This document shows positions 25,739-39,155 of a DNA stretch of 64,000 nt, piece by piece; the stretch's first letter is position 1; every line of letters begins with the position of its first letter. A program made the translations under genes and the position numbers. The DNA comes from Salvelinus alpinus (Eukaryota > Chordata > Actinopteri > Salmoniformes > Salmonidae), in the NCBI RefSeq assembly GCF_045679555.1, contig NC_092099.1, positions 12,476,076-12,540,075 of the forward strand, written 5' to 3'. The notes under the pieces are model-generated. The model was not told the DNA's origin, did no database searches, and was given only the letters and a program-made list of their open reading frames with translations.

Positions 25739-26386
25739 CTAGTAAGGGAGAGTACCATCCTGCATTTTAATCAATGATGTGAGGCCGAGCTGTCTTTTTT
25801 GTTGTCTTTTTTGTGCTGGTGTGCGATGTAATTCTTTAAGCATGTTTGAGCCAATGAAGAACAGAGGTTTTGTGTTGGACCAACAAATGGCTCTTTGTCT
25901 GTGTGACTTGGACAAGTGAACTGATTGTACTGATTGTTTAGTATAATCCATCCTGAGTGACCACCTCCGTGCCATTCTGAGACCAGATGACCGTTCTCCT
26001 GTAGGTTTACTCATGTGGAAAGCAGGGTAAGCTACGGAGTTAAGAGTGCACATGTTGCATGCTTAACGGTCCCTTAAGAGATGGCAACAAGAACACCTAC
26101 CATTGCTGGCTAAGTTGCATCATATCACGTATGACAGTAAGTCGCTTTGTATAAAAGCTTCGGCTAAATGGGATATATCATATAGCTGTGTAAAAAGAGA
26201 ATATAAGGTTTACATTCTGTATGATCTCTGTCCCTCTCTAATTCTCTCTTTAGCAGCTCTTTTCTTTGTTTACTGTCTTCTCATTTGACTCCAAGCTAAC
26301 AGAGAACGTAAGAGAAAGGAAGGATAGTCTTTTTCAGTATAGAGCTGTAGCGCTGACCACCCTGTTAACCTCAGTCTAAGCTGTTA

Positions 26387-26401
26387 GTGCCCCCCCCCCC
26401 T
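26387..26401. repeat. Poly-C tract and nearby (TA)n microsatellite
   Basis: A run of about a dozen C residues sits at about 26389-26400. A (TA)n repeat preceded by TG steps follows at 26650-26674. Both are simple-sequence tracts in the cytip-ermn interval. Confidence 0.7.
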
Positions 26402-26939
26402 CCTCTTCTACGTTAACATATGGAATTGTTTTAAGATGATCATTTAGCTATTTGATTTTAAATTAAGAACCTTTTAGGTCCACCCCCAAACTAATTTAAG
26501 TTATTTGATTAAAAATAATTTGGCCTTTACTACTATAGCCCATAGAATCGCATTGAAGAAAACATTCATAAATAGCAACACAAACAAATGAGGAATAAGG
26601 TTTTGAAGTGTCTCCTATATCTAGGAGATATAAGAAAGCTCAGGAAATGTATGTGTGTATATATATATATATATCTCCATATTTAACACCTTTATTTTTG
26701 TTGCCGCAAAACTACTTCCATGTGTTACTACGGGTTACATTCAGACAAGTCCCCTGACACTTGTGGAGGTCGTAGAGAAAAACACCATCGTGTTTTTGTT
26801 AAGGGGTTAATCTGGTCTCCCCTGGTCTGGAAGAATAAGCATAGAGTGCCCCAATGTTGTGCTTTGGGATTCCAATCTTCTGGTGTAAGGTCATCAGTAT
26901 ATGTACAATTCCTTTAACTGTCCTACTTTTTTATTTCAC

Positions 26940-27097
26940 AGACTCACTTATCAACAGCAACTTACAGGAGCAAATAGGGTTCAGTGCCTTGCTCAAGGGC
27001 ACAATGAGATGTTTCACCTAGTCAGCTTGGGAATTCGAACCAGAAACCTTTTGGTTACTAGTCCAACGCTCTTAACCACCAGGATACCTGCCGCCCC
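26940..27097 (-). repeat. tRNA-derived SINE-like repeat
   Basis: The reverse strand begins with a tRNA-like head (ggtggttaagagcgttggac), followed by B-box-like ggttcgaattc and then a body with cccttgagcaaggc. It lacks the tail shared by the HpaI/SmaI-type SINEs in this window, so it belongs to another family. Confidence 0.55.
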
Positions 27098-28150
27098 ACT
27101 TCAGAACCCCACTGGGATCACATTTGGCAAGATATTGTGAACCTCATTCTCCTTTTACAGTGTGGCATTGTACTGTATGTCCTGATATAATTCAAAGTCC
27201 TAAGCATTTAATGCTTGCAATGCCATCTAGTGGATGTTAATCAGTTATTTATTTTCACTCTCACATAGATGTACTTTAAATAATAGAAGGCAGTATGAGA
27301 GAGAGAATATGTAAATAGTTGGTTCCTAAATTGTCACTATACACTTTGTGTAAAATTTTACAGTCACTTGTCTTCAGGGAATTTCAAATATGTCTTTTGA
27401 ATCTCAATGAAAGCAGCAAATGGCACATCAAGCATACATTCAAAACAGTCGAGTAACATTCCATGGCACTCTGTTAAAATGCCATGAATTAGAGGAAAGA
27501 CGGTTGTTATTTGTAGTATAACTATCGAGACTGAAAGTAAGTTGTAGATAACCTGAAACTTGGGTTTGGGTACAAAAATAGTCAAGAAAGTAGCTCCTTC
27601 TCTGCCCACATCCTGTTTTGAACTATGAAGTTAGCTACCTGGTTAAGAACTCACACTTTTTAGGTGACAAACCTGACAGACTGTTGCTGGTAAATTCTTT
27701 CAAATATGCAAAGCATAACACTTCTCAAGTTATATACAAGCAAAATATTGAATTGAGTAAAATCATGGCTTTTCATGCATAGTTATCACCCTACATACAA
27801 TGGTAACATTTTTAGAAATGGCAAGCACAATCTTTGTTGCACTGTCTGCACACACATGAACTGAGTTCCCGTGTTCTATATTACAAATAATTGTTACCGT
27901 TATAAGGATTAATGCTGTCTTCTCATTATGAAAATTGTGCATCACGTATACAGTAATAGATAACTGAAGGCCTTTGTCAAAGGGAGATTTCTCTTTACCT
28001 CCTAATGCTTCTCATCCCAATAATGTTAATTGAGTGGCTACTCCTGAGCCAGGGGCACGGTGTCCATATTGGCAATGCTTCAGTCTCAGCAGGAAATGTT
28101 TGTATTGAACATCACATCAGACCTACTGTAGTGTTCGTTCATAGCTCAGG

Positions 28151-31100
28151 TCAGGTGTCCTCCTCCTCCACTGAGTGGTTGAATCCAGGGATGAACTTCA
28201 GGATGTGTTTGCGGACGCTGGCTCTCCTAGCCTTCCTGGGGAGTGTCCCGAACAGGGAGGAGGCTCTGGAGGGGTCCCAAGAAGTGGAGGAGAGGGAGCC
28301 ACTGCTGCCAGCCAGGCTATCGCTGCGGGGACGGCTGAGGCTGGCCGGGGCCCTGGGCATTTCCTGGGGGAAGTCTGTGGAGAAGAAGCAGCTATCATCT
28401 GGACTGGCCACATTGCAGGGGCTGGGAGAGCTCAGGTCCCCAAACACACTGGCCAGGTCACTGTCCTCTGTCATCCCACTCCGGCAGCTACTGTCACTGG
28501 AGAAACGGTGGCCACAGTGGTCACTGTGTCCAGACGGAGACAGTAGAGACATCAGGGAGTCCATAGAGGGGTGTAGAGAACTGTCATTCAGGTTACCTGG
28601 AGACAAGGGAAGGGCAGTTAGTTGACTTCTCCAACTGCAGTATTCATGTGCACTGTAACGGATGTGGTTGATTGACAGGACATTTTTATATCAATTACTT
28701 CTCAGTTAATGCGTCACAATGACAGTAAACAAAGCTCGTTAATGCACCTCAGCGTTTACTTGTCATTTTCACATCAGCTAATGACACAGGAAATTCTGTG
28801 GTTTCACAGCTGGGCAAAACCCCTCACCTCGCGTAAGGCGTTTTTCCTGTAATGTGAGTGCTTGCAACTCCACCCATTTCTCTCCCAGGGTATGCTGTGT
28901 GGACAAAAAACATAGAATGACATGACAATTAAACATGATTGACTCCGCTATACATTAGACATGACTGAGGTCAGCTATACAGTACTTAACATAGCCTTTA
29001 TAATAGTGTGTTTCCCTGTGACCCTGGATCCAGCCCTTAGACGTGTGGTACAGTATATTGGCCATATACCACTAACCCCTGAGGTGCCTTATTGCTATTA
29101 TAAACTGGTTACCAACGTAATTAGAACAGTAAAAAGTAATGTTTTTATCATACCCGTGGTATATGGTCACAGCCAATCAGCCTTCAGGGCTTGCACCACC
29201 CAGTATATAAATAGCTATATGGAACCGGTCTATAGTTTTGTAATGTGTGCTCTTTTTATGGGGGGGGGGGGGTTATGTGGTACTGCAGTGCACACCACCC
29301 ATATTTCCCACTATGATGTGTTATTGAAGCCAAACATCCGCCCTGTAAGAGAGACACACCTTGAGCAAGCTCATCTTCTTCTCCAGTTCAATCCTCTTCA
29401 CCACCGTCCCACACACCGTTTCCATCCTGAGATTACACAGAGGCAAGATGAGCACAAGCAGACATACACATCCTAAAGATAATACTGACCCTTCTAGAGA
29501 ATAGAGTAGCTTTATGTTTCCTAGAGGGACTTATTCAGTATACAACACCAAGGTTAATGCCAATATCAAGGTTTTAGAAGCATTTTTATATGTTCAATGT
29601 TTTTCTCACATTCTTCAGAGTTACACAGTAACCCTTCGGTTTTGGGTGTCATCGCTGGTGTTACTCACTGTAAAAAGTTGTTGGATTCTCGAATCAGGTC
29701 AACGATGTGCTGATGGCTCGACCCCTCAATGCTGACCCCATTAATGGTGACGATAACATCACCTACATGCACAACGACAGCGAGAGAAAGAGAGAAAGCG
29801 AGAGCGTGGGAGATATGTTCAAAGGGTTAACACGCAAACAACCAATCTTAATCTCGGCTGTGGTGCTGGGAGTTTGACTGACCCAAAATCAGCATTGTAG
29901 AATTTATTATTTCTCGATAAAGGTATTGTACGAAAACGTCGAACCACAAGAAATGTGTGTGGGAGAGCTAAAGAGAGTCAGAATGCGAGTAGTTAGGCGT
30001 CGACTTGTTGGCCTTTCTATATGTGAAAGTTAGATGTATTGTAATGAGTGTAACGAGGACATCTCTCTGTGTGAAAACCATACTGCACAGCGTTGAAGCT
30101 GAGTCTGGGTCATAGGGAGAGGAAGTGGGTGGGTGTCTCACCGGTGGTCAGGCCTGCACTCTCAGCTGAGCTATCGTCCTGCACCTTGCACACAAATGTG
30201 CACATCTCCACCGCAGTGCTGTTCTTCAGCTGCACACCATATGTCTACAACAAGAGGAGTCACACTGTCACTAGGCAGGACTGACAATGCGGTAAAAAAA
30301 TGTTTTGGGGGGGGTGTATTTCTTAATAAATTCTAAAAAATAATTGTATTTGAAAACGGATGAAATGTCTTACCTGAATTTCAAATCCAAACGTCTCATT
30401 GTCTTGCTTTTGCATTATAACAGTAGTCCTATATGTTCAGGGGAAATGGGGTTACAGACTTGTCCTAACTTGGGTTATTAAAGCACAAATTGTGAATGTA
30501 TCATAGTTTAACAGTGTAAAAATGACAGAGGGCTTGTATTTACCTCTGAGGGTCAGAGTAATCCACCAAGGAGTTTGAGCGGGTTCTGTTGGACTGAAGA
30601 GTCAAATGTATATTTCATATATTTGTACAGTATATATTTTATAAATACAACTGTGAAAATAGCTATTCTCAACCTGGTCACAGCACATGTATTTCATTCC
30701 ATGCAAAATAGACTAGATGGACACCAGTCTTTATATTCTCAGTAAGAAATTGGACATATTTTCATCTTAAACATATACATCACAACACACTACGTTTCCA
30801 GGTATTTTTCCTGCTAGTGAACTAGTTTGTCTCCTATGAAAACCAAAAAATTTACATTTGTCAAAAGGCTTTTTGTCATTGCAAGTTCTGGGTTTTGTTG
30901 TGGTTGTACAGTACATGTTAATGCAAACCTCTCTGATGCCACTCTGAACCCGTTTTATGTCGTCTCTGCTAACATCAATGACCTCTAAGAATACTTATAG
31001 CGTACATGACAATTGATATACAGTGAAACTGTTAACTCTATCCTGTTTCTATCCAAGGTTTCTCGCTTACCTGTTTCCAGCCTCTTGGCAGAGTCCCGGG

Positions 31101-31253
31101 AGTAGTCCCCCTATTCTGACTGGGTTTGTCATGGTGTCCCCTCAGAGAGCGCCGATACCATAGAGGACCCTTCTTCCGCGGAGAGACCTCCATAATGTAA
31201 CTGTCCTGGCTGCCCTGTCGCTGGAGCCCATTGAAGTTCGTGGTGGATTGCAT
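28151..31253 (-). CDS. cytip: Cytohesin-interacting protein (CYTIP/CASP)
   Basis: This leukocyte scaffold binds cytohesin ARF-GEFs and sorting nexin 27 and tunes integrin adhesion. Eight coding exons join in frame to 354 residues (human is near 359): 31253-31071, 30593-30544, 30428-30374, 30244-30142, 29762-29669, 29426-29360, 28894-28828 and 28596-28151. All introns are GT-AG. The first exon ends TLPRGWKQ, as in mammals. The PDZ domain spans about residues 80-165 (QDNETFGFEIQ, then VQDDSSAESAGLTTGDVIVT). A coiled coil follows (about 170-205), which in mammals binds cytohesin. A Ser-rich last exon ends with the conserved FGTLPRKARR and FIPGF motifs. All exons are open. Expression control is not visible. 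Confidence 0.93.
29020..29215. repeat. Dispersed repeat in cytip intron 6
   Basis: It contains ggccatataccac and, further on, cccgtggtatatggtcac, which are partial inverted copies. This suggests a small transposon. An 11-12 base poly-G run lies at about 29260-29271. No coding frame. Confidence 0.4.
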
Positions 31254-33676
31254 GGTGGAGTGGAGCTCGCTCCCTCTTCACAGCGCCATAGTGTAGCTCT
31301 GGTACAGCTAGTACAGTAGAGTAACTCTGCATGTGTTGTATATGTGGTGTGTCCCTGCCACTGCTGTGCAGCTTAAAGTAAATGTGCCAAAGCGGAAATC
31401 CACACCATGCGATTATGATGCTCCTGTGTTAGCCGATCACAGCCCTTTGCTCACTTTCTTTCCACCCTTTTATGTTTCTTTGTATTTTTCTTGTGTTTCG
31501 TTTGCCTGCTCTGCTGTGGCCAGGAAAAGGAAATCGGCATACTTTTTTTCTCTTTTCAAACAGCCCCCTTTTTTTGTGCAGTCTGTGCAATTTGATTTAT
31601 GGTCTGTCAGAAATCAGCAATGCATGAAAAACTGCCACCTCTGTGGTCTAGACTAGCATCAGCACCTGCTTCCACTCACTCCAGTTTCTGTTTTCTGAAT
31701 GGTTTGGAGTCAACCTGAGCCTCTCTGGTCCGCCAAGCAAAGAGATTTGTCTTGTGAGGACAGACAAAAGCAGGCTTTCGCTCGGGGCTAGAGACTTGCT
31801 TTACAAACACACAGCATGGGTCAATGGCTAGAAGGCATCAGACGTGGTTTGATCCAAGAGGAAATCACACACAGGCCAACAGTCAAGACTAAAATCAATG
31901 TCAGATATGTGATGTGTTGACAATTTTTCTATTGTTCTTTGATAGTGAAGTATTTTTTCCTCATACATTTTTACAAGATAAACAATATGTATTTTATGAT
32001 CGTACAAGACAGTACCTTATCCATTCAAGCACCCCAGAACTTTGTATTTGGGACACAAAACAAATGAATTAGGAATTAGTCAAATGGGAACATCAGAATG
32101 TCCCTCACCTAAAAAAAAGAACTCCATCCCAAACGGAACCCTATTCCCTATGAAGTTCACCCTATGGACGGGCTCTGGTCAAAAGTAATGGATTATGTAA
32201 GGAATAGGTTTCCATTTGGGACAGGCCCAATATGAACCCCCTGGTAATACCCTCCTCACGAAACAGACCAATGAACAGCAGTGTTGCCTCACTGCATTCC
32301 CCTCTGGCCCATTGAACATATGTGACCCTTAGCAGTGCCAGCGACCAAGCTCCCACGGGACTGTCTGGCCAGTAGAATCTCCCTCCACTGTAACACTGTG
32401 TACAGACAAGGAGATCTTCCCAAATGCCACCCTATTCCCTATATAGTGCACTTCTTTTGACCTGGGCCCAAAGGGCTCTGGTCAAAAGTAGTGCACTATG
32501 GCTATGTTTACACTGGCAGCCCAATTCTGATATTGTTTTCCACTTATTGGTCTTTTGACCAATCACATCAGATCTTTTCACTACAGATCTTTATCACAGC
32601 TGATCTGATTGGTCAAAAGACCAATTAGTGGGGGGAAAACAATCAGAATTGGTCTGCCTGTCTAAACGCAGCCTAAGTAAGAAATGCGGTGCCATTTGCG
32701 ACGCAACTAGAAATGTAATTATAATGGTTGTCACCCTTAACATATTGCAACACCTCACCATCAAGACAAATGTGTTGAACAAACAAACAAAAAAGTCCCA
32801 ACATATCCGCACTAATGTTTCACATTTTAGATGATGCTGATCGGCTTTAAGTTGCTGGGATATTAATTGACCAATTATCTGAATGCAGGAAGTTTACAGT
32901 CGGTTGTTGAAATAGGCTTGCCTAGTTGGAGATTCACTCCTGTCCTGCCCTTCAGTGAGAGACTGGAGCAGTGGAGTTTTATAAAGTGTGTGTACTACTG
33001 GACGGGGTTTTATGACACCGTTTTATCTCAACTCTGCAGAACATTCAAATCAATTATTTTGAGCACATCAACACTTTTCTCAGTAAGTCACTTCCACCAT
33101 TGAGAAAAGCAAGCCTGAGTTCTGAAATTAAAAAAAAAAAAAAAAAGCCACATCTAAACGAACACGTTATGACTGTCCATGTTCTCGGTCACCGTGCCGT
33201 AGAATCAAACGGAGAGTCAGTTTAACCCTACAGCACATTCAGGAGCGTCTGACTCATCTGAGTAATGCTGCAAACAGCCACGGTGGCACGGCTTACTTCC
33301 TCCAGTTAACGGACAAAGATCTTGTTCATTGTTAAGTACGCTGTAATGCTTTCTGAACCACAGTACAATTATGAATCATTGCAGGGGAAAATAGATGGCA
33401 TACACAATAAATTGTCATTTCAGGTAAACTAACGAAAATGCTCTCATTCGGGAAGATCAAATCATGCTCTGATTCTATCATGATCTGTCATGGGAATTAC
33501 ATTTGGTAAACATTATGAAATATTAAACTACTCAGAAAAATCTCATGTTCAATGAAAAGTGGTTTATTGATTCACTGTTGTCACGTATTTATAATAAATA
33601 GTGTAAGAAGGAAAGACAATGCAATGACACATCATATTGACATAGATACCATATCTGAGTTCACAACACTAAATAG
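31254..33676. other. Intergenic DNA between cytip and acvr1c
   Basis: No exon was supported. Palindromic MITE copies of the gtgcactatatag family occur at about 32125-32225 and 32408-32500. A long hairpin element follows at 32504-32680, and a poly-A run sits at 33127-33146. The cytip promoter should lie just right of 31253. Confidence 0.35.
32504..32680. repeat. Hairpin MITE (ggtcttttgaccaatc family), copy 1
   Basis: Long inverted arms pair. The left arm has cacttattggtcttttgacc and the right arm tgattggtcaaaagaccaat, with outer ends gtttacactggcagccc and gcctgtctaaac. About 170 bases in all, non-coding. Confidence 0.65.
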
Positions 33677-33869
33677 TTTTATTTTATTTATTTAACGAGG
33701 CATGTCAGTTAAGAACAAATTCTTATTTACAATGACGGCCTACGAACAGTGAAATTGTTGTTCTGCCTTGTTCAGGGGCAGATTTTTACCCTGTCAGGTC
33801 GGGGATTCAACCTAGCAACCTTTCGGTTACAAGTCCAAAGCTCTAACCACTAGGCTACCTGCCACCCCC
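33677..33869 (-). repeat. tRNA-derived SINE, HpaI type
   Basis: The reverse strand reads a tRNA-like head (gtagcctagtggttagagct), a body with ctgcccctgaacaagg in slightly altered form, and a tail ending with ttaaataaa. The family is the same as at 61123-61327. Confidence 0.8.
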
Positions 33870-34079
33870 AGTTACTAGTTACTCTTGTCAACAGAAAGAA
33901 CGATGCTAATTGATTGGAAGAGGACATTTCCCAGCATTAATCCTTCTTTATGAAAGTAACATCACACTCCCAGAGCAGGCAAAACGTCCAATCGTGTCAT
34001 ACACAATCTTCAAAAAATATATTTGATCAGAAATTACACAAATACTATTTTCTTTGGAATGACTGATGGTCTTAACAGA

Positions 34080-34240
34080 AGCAAATCAATTGATATTTTT
34101 TTCACTAACTGGTCTTTTGACCAATCAGATCAGCTCTGAAAAACAGCCGATGTGAAAAGATCTGATATGATTGGTCAAAAGACTAATAAGTGGGAGAAAA
34201 TATCAGTATTGGGATGCCTGTGTAAACTCAGCCATAGAAA
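34080..34240. repeat. Hairpin MITE (ggtcttttgaccaatc family), copy 2
   Basis: The arms ctggtcttttgaccaatcag and gattggtcaaaagactaata pair as in the copy at 32504, 1.4 kb away. The right end gcctgtgtaaactcagcc matches the other copy. Confidence 0.6.
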
Positions 34241-35385
34241 CTGACTCGACTGTAGGCCTCGACACATGACAAAAGCATGACTGTATTCCAACTTAGACAA
34301 ATAACATTTGTTTGTCCACAGGATACAGGCAGAGCACTAAATACTGCAATGTTAATATATATTCGTTTTTTTGTTGTTACATCATTTGTAAAATAATTAC
34401 ACAGATATTGAGTGAAACAAATCATTGTTTTTACATACAAAATTTCATTGTAATATTGACTATAATACAGTTATATGTGCAGCAGAGCAGCGAAGCGGTC
34501 ATTTACACCCATGAAGCAACTACAGAGGCTCCATTGACACTGTACTGCCACCATCCCATCCACAACACTACACAGACTGAACAAACAAGTAATTAAAGGG
34601 TGGATATGGATCAGTCAAGTGGATTATTCTCAACAGCACTCATCTTAAAACAATCTCTGTAATGAATTGGAGACTTTGTTTTTAAGTCAAATGACACCAC
34701 AGACAATACATATGTACAATGGCAACATGTCTGTGCTATAATTCTGATTGAACATGCTTCAGGCCTAAACAAACAGAGCACCAGGCCTGCCATGTGGTGT
34801 GCAGTAGACACCCACACAATATTTCCATTCCTAAGCCTGTTTATGGCAAGGGTTTACAAGCCAGGTCTCACAATGGTATTAGTGTTCACATGAGCAGCCT
34901 GAACACAGTCCTTGTTGAAACGTACGGCTGTGCTGACGACTCACTGTAAAATTCCTCTTTAGTACATAACCAACAATGAATTAAAAACACATTTTCAACT
35001 GAAAAACATACAAGGGGCTCATCATATTCCAGGTGATTAACAAATGTCAATAAAAAGTGACCGTGTTTCTTGATAACACAAGAGTTCTAGTTAAAAAAAA
35101 CAATTTCATGTGAACAATTTGAAAAATGTTCAGTCATGTATATTATCTTGGGTAAAGGATGTACTGCTTGAGTAACTTATACCAACAATGTACTGCATGA
35201 AAAAAAATTCTAAATGAAAAAATATTAAAATAAAGCACAAAATGTATATATTTTCACATTGGCCTTTCATAGTGTCTCTACATAGTGCAGCATTCAATTA
35301 AAGGCCTTGGATATACAGTATAAATATATCCCTATGAAATAAGTGTTTCCATAATTATGTATTAAACAAAAGAAACATCTAAATA

Positions 35386-36834
35386 CACTGAACAAAAATA
35401 TAAACGCAACATGTAAAGTGTTGGTCCCACGTTTCATGAGCTGAAATAAAAGATCCCAGAAATGTTCCATGCGCACAAAAAGCTTATTTCTCTCAAATTC
35501 TGTGCACAAATTTGTTTACATCCCTGTTAGAGAGTGTTTCTTCTTTACCAAGATAACACATCCACCTGACAGGTGTGGCATATCAAGAAGCTGATTAAAC
35601 AGCATGATCATTACAAAGGCCACTCTAAAATGTGCAGTTTTGTCACACAATGCCACAGATGTCTCAAGTTTTGAGGGAGGGTGCAATTGACATGCTAACT
35701 GCAGGAATGTCCACCAGAGCTGTGGCCAGATAATTTAATATTAATTTCTCTACTATAAGCCGCCTCTCCAATGTCATTTTAGAGAATTTGGTAGTACGTT
35801 GAACCGGCCTCACAACCACAGACCATGCCAGCCCCGGACCTCCACATCCGGCTTCTTCACCTGCGGGATGGTCTGAGACCAGCCACCCGGACAGCTGATG
35901 AAACTGTGGGTTTGCACAACGAAAGAATGTTCTGTACAAACTGTCAGAACCATCTCAGGGAAGCTCATCTGCGTGCTCCTTGTCCTCACCAGGGTCTTGA
36001 CCTGACTGCACTTCGGGGGCGTAACAGACTTCAGTGGGAAAATGTTCACCTTCGATAGCCACTGGCACACTGGAGATGTGTACCCTTCACAGATGAGTCA
36101 CAGTTTCAACTGTACCGGGCAGATGGCAGACAGCGTGTATGGCATTGTGTGGGCGAGCGGTTTCCTGATGTCAACATTGTGAACAGAGTGCCCCATGGTT
36201 TCGGTGGGTTTATGGTATGGGCAGGCATAAGCTAAGGACAATAAACACAATTACATTTCATCAATGGTAATTTGAATGTAGAAATACCGTGACGAGATCC
36301 TGAGGCCCATTGTCTTGCCATTCATCCATCACTTCATGTTTCAGCATGATAGTGCACAGCCCCATGTTGCAAGGGTCTGTACACAATTCCTTGAGCTGAA
36401 AATGTCTCAGTTCTTCCATGGCCTGCATACTCACCAGACATGTCACCAATTGAGCATGTTTGGGATGCTCTGGATCAATCTGTACGACAGTGTTCCAGTT
36501 CCCGGCAATATCCAGCAACATCGCACAGCCATTGAGGAGGACTGGGACAACATTCCACAGGCCACAATCAATCGCCTGATCAACTCTATGCAAAATAAAT
36601 GTGTCGTGCTGCATGAGGCAAATGGTGGTCACACCAGATAGTGACTAGTTTTCTGATCCACGCCCCTACTTGTTTTCAAGGTATCTGTGACCAACAGATG
36701 CATATATATTATCCCAGTCATGGGAAATCCATAGATTAGGGCCGAATCTATTAATTTCAATTGACTGATTTCCTTATATGAACTATAACTCAGTAAACTC
36801 TTTGAAATTGTTGCATGTACATTTTTGTTCGGTG
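35386..36834 (+). mobile_element. Full-length, decayed Tc1-like transposon
   Basis: TA flanks both ends; the left end is cactgaacaaaaatataaac and the right end closes with tttttgttcggtg. Forward-strand transposase is scattered over three frames. A DNA-binding part lies near 35690-36055, and a catalytic part at about 36090-36640 has remnants of the FQHDSAQPHVARVC block and a C-terminal tract. Deleted relatives are at 4369-4478 and 48055-48695. Inactive. Confidence 0.8.
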
Positions 36835-39155
36835 TAGTTCTCTCTTCTGTAATATAACAAAAGTTGTGCTTCTCAGAGAAGATGCGGTTGTTAGGGAAAA
36901 TACATCTAAATCATACATCATTAGTGTGCGGTTGTGTTTAAAAGAGACAATCTGTGTTTGCTACAGTTGTTTTTTAAACTTTTATTCAATTGATGATATA
37001 TACCCATTGACTCTTGAAGAATATTATTTATACATTTTGTCATGAGCTTAGTAAGACTGTCGTACCACATCAGAACCGAAAATGCAAGCTTGTTTAACTC
37101 CATTGTTTGTAAACAATGCAATTGTTTGCATTGTATAGCCTCAAAACATGGTGAAAACTATCATTTTGATATCATGGATGATCAGTCGTTGCATCCACAC
37201 CTGTCTATGAATTGGAGAGTAGTTACATTTCTCCATCTCCATAACATTATTGTTAGACCTGCAGATTGCTAGACCTGCAGATATTATACAACATATTGGA
37301 CTATGTTTGACTTAAATACATAGTATAGTTGAAATAGGCATTATTTTCAAGTCTTATATAAAAAAGATATATAGATGACAAATATAATAGGTTGGGGAGG
37401 GAGGGGCAGCTCCCAAGTAACAATTATCTTTATGGGTATAGACCTTGTGTGTCCTGTACAAATCAGGCATAGCAGTGAGTGCGTTACTCAGTAACATTTA
37501 CAGTCATTTTGCATGTTGCCTAGCACTACATACAGTATATTATGGCACGAAGCGTTCAATGTGCAACTTCAAGCTTTGGGCACTTAAAAACATCTGAGGT
37601 AGCAGAGGAAATCGGTACATTGTAAATCATCCATCTTCTTCTGATAGGTCACAGTTTCATTTCCTGTTCCTCTGGATTGGTTGATCCAGTTCCAGTCACA
37701 CACTGTAGGGCAGGAGTGTTCCCTGCTGAACAGCAGCAGGCTCTTTTGGCATCACAAGCTGAGCATGCTCACTGCTGGGTCGTATTCATTAGTGCACACC
37801 ATATAGGACTGGGCGATATGGCCTAAAAAGCTCATCTAAATGTTTCCAATCCTAAGGCCGATTCACGATATATATATATATCGTGATTTTTTAAATGTTT
37901 TCTTTAAATAAGCTTTGTTGCACAATTAAAAGGTCAATACACCGCATTTCAAACGGTCAGAAAGAATCGAATGAATTCAAGGCTTTTGAAGTTATACCTA
38001 GGCTAAATAGAAGCCTTCCACAACCATAAGACCCATTAATAATTACATTGTTTTATCAAATTGTATTTAACCTGCTTGTTTGCAATAATCACTGATCTGG
38101 CTTCCAAGTCTGTCTATGAAAATGCCCTTTTTTTTTCTTCTTTTCTTTACCCGAACCATGAACTAATAATGACCAACTTCTCTTAACAGGCATTATAGAA
38201 AGTTAACACAGGTCTCATAAACAATCTCTCAAGCACAAGCCCACGTGCTAGTGAGTAGCCAGCTAATCTCTACATTTAAAGTCTAGCCAATTTGGATCTA
38301 TTTGCTTGCTAGCAAGGTAGCTAGAACAGTTGAACTGTTCTGGACACAACCTCCTGTCTGTCTCCAACTGTTTGAACAGCATGCTAGCCTGTCCACTTTG
38401 TTCACATGTTGGAATCAAGTGGTCTACCTTATATAAAATTGTTCTTCTTATGCTCATTGCACATTTATAAAAACACACACTAGACAGCTAGCACATTAAC
38501 AGTATGTGGCTAAAATGCTCCTAGCGGTACTTGCTACCAAGTACTGCATTTCTGTCACAGTGTGACAGAAACTGTGCATAAATGTTCCACAATCATGTTC
38601 ATTGATACTCCAGTTTTAGGAGGGTCTGGGAGTCGAGACATAAAAAGGGTATAGTTAGAAAAGGTAACTTCTCCTCTGTTACAGTAAAACAATGTCTCAT
38701 TGTGTTTGGGTGTCCATGTGACCAATTCTGTTGGACCAACCCTCAAATGCAAATAGAAGTGATCTTTAATGTTCGATGTGAGTGGCATGGGGAAAGGCTT
38801 GGTGTGTGTGTGTGCAAGTGGGAAGGTGCAAACAGCACAGAAGGAGCGAAGGAGATGAGATCAAAAAAGACTTCATGAGAACAAGCGGACATGAACGCTC
38901 ATAAAACTAAACAAATCTTGATTCTTGCAATACAGGCATTTGTAACACCGTGCTAAAACCTACATTTACTAACCACAACAAAACATGTTTTAATGAGAAT
39001 GTCTTATTGGATAGGTTTAGGTAGTCCCTCCTTTTCTTTTGTTTGGTTTCTAATTAATACGACCCAGCTGAGTGTTTCTTGTTTCAGTGTGGTCTTGAGG
39101 ATGCTTTGCTCCAGACCAATAACAGTACATTCTGGTGCGCCAGCCAGTGGGCTAG
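36835..39155. other. Probable acvr1c 3' region, no coding exon
   Basis: The acvr1c stop is at 39156-39158, so a long 3' untranslated region probably runs leftward into this interval. A (TA)n tract with gcgatatggcc repeat DNA lies at about 37805-37890, and a (TG)n at about 38803-38815. I could not fix a poly(A) site. Confidence 0.35.

Noticed and set aside
25739-26053. Reverse frame of 104 codons ending at 25739
   Set aside because: It ends within the presumed acceptor of the exon at 25738 and has no family resemblance; more likely intron or leader sequence.
28005-28625. Long forward frame of 206 codons
   Set aside because: It is antisense to the last coding exon of cytip, whose reverse-strand frame has the family C-terminus; the forward peptide is a shadow.
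31333-31656. Forward frame of 107 codons upstream of cytip
   Set aside because: Low-complexity, Phe/Ser-rich, no domain, in a promoter-proximal region; judged chance.
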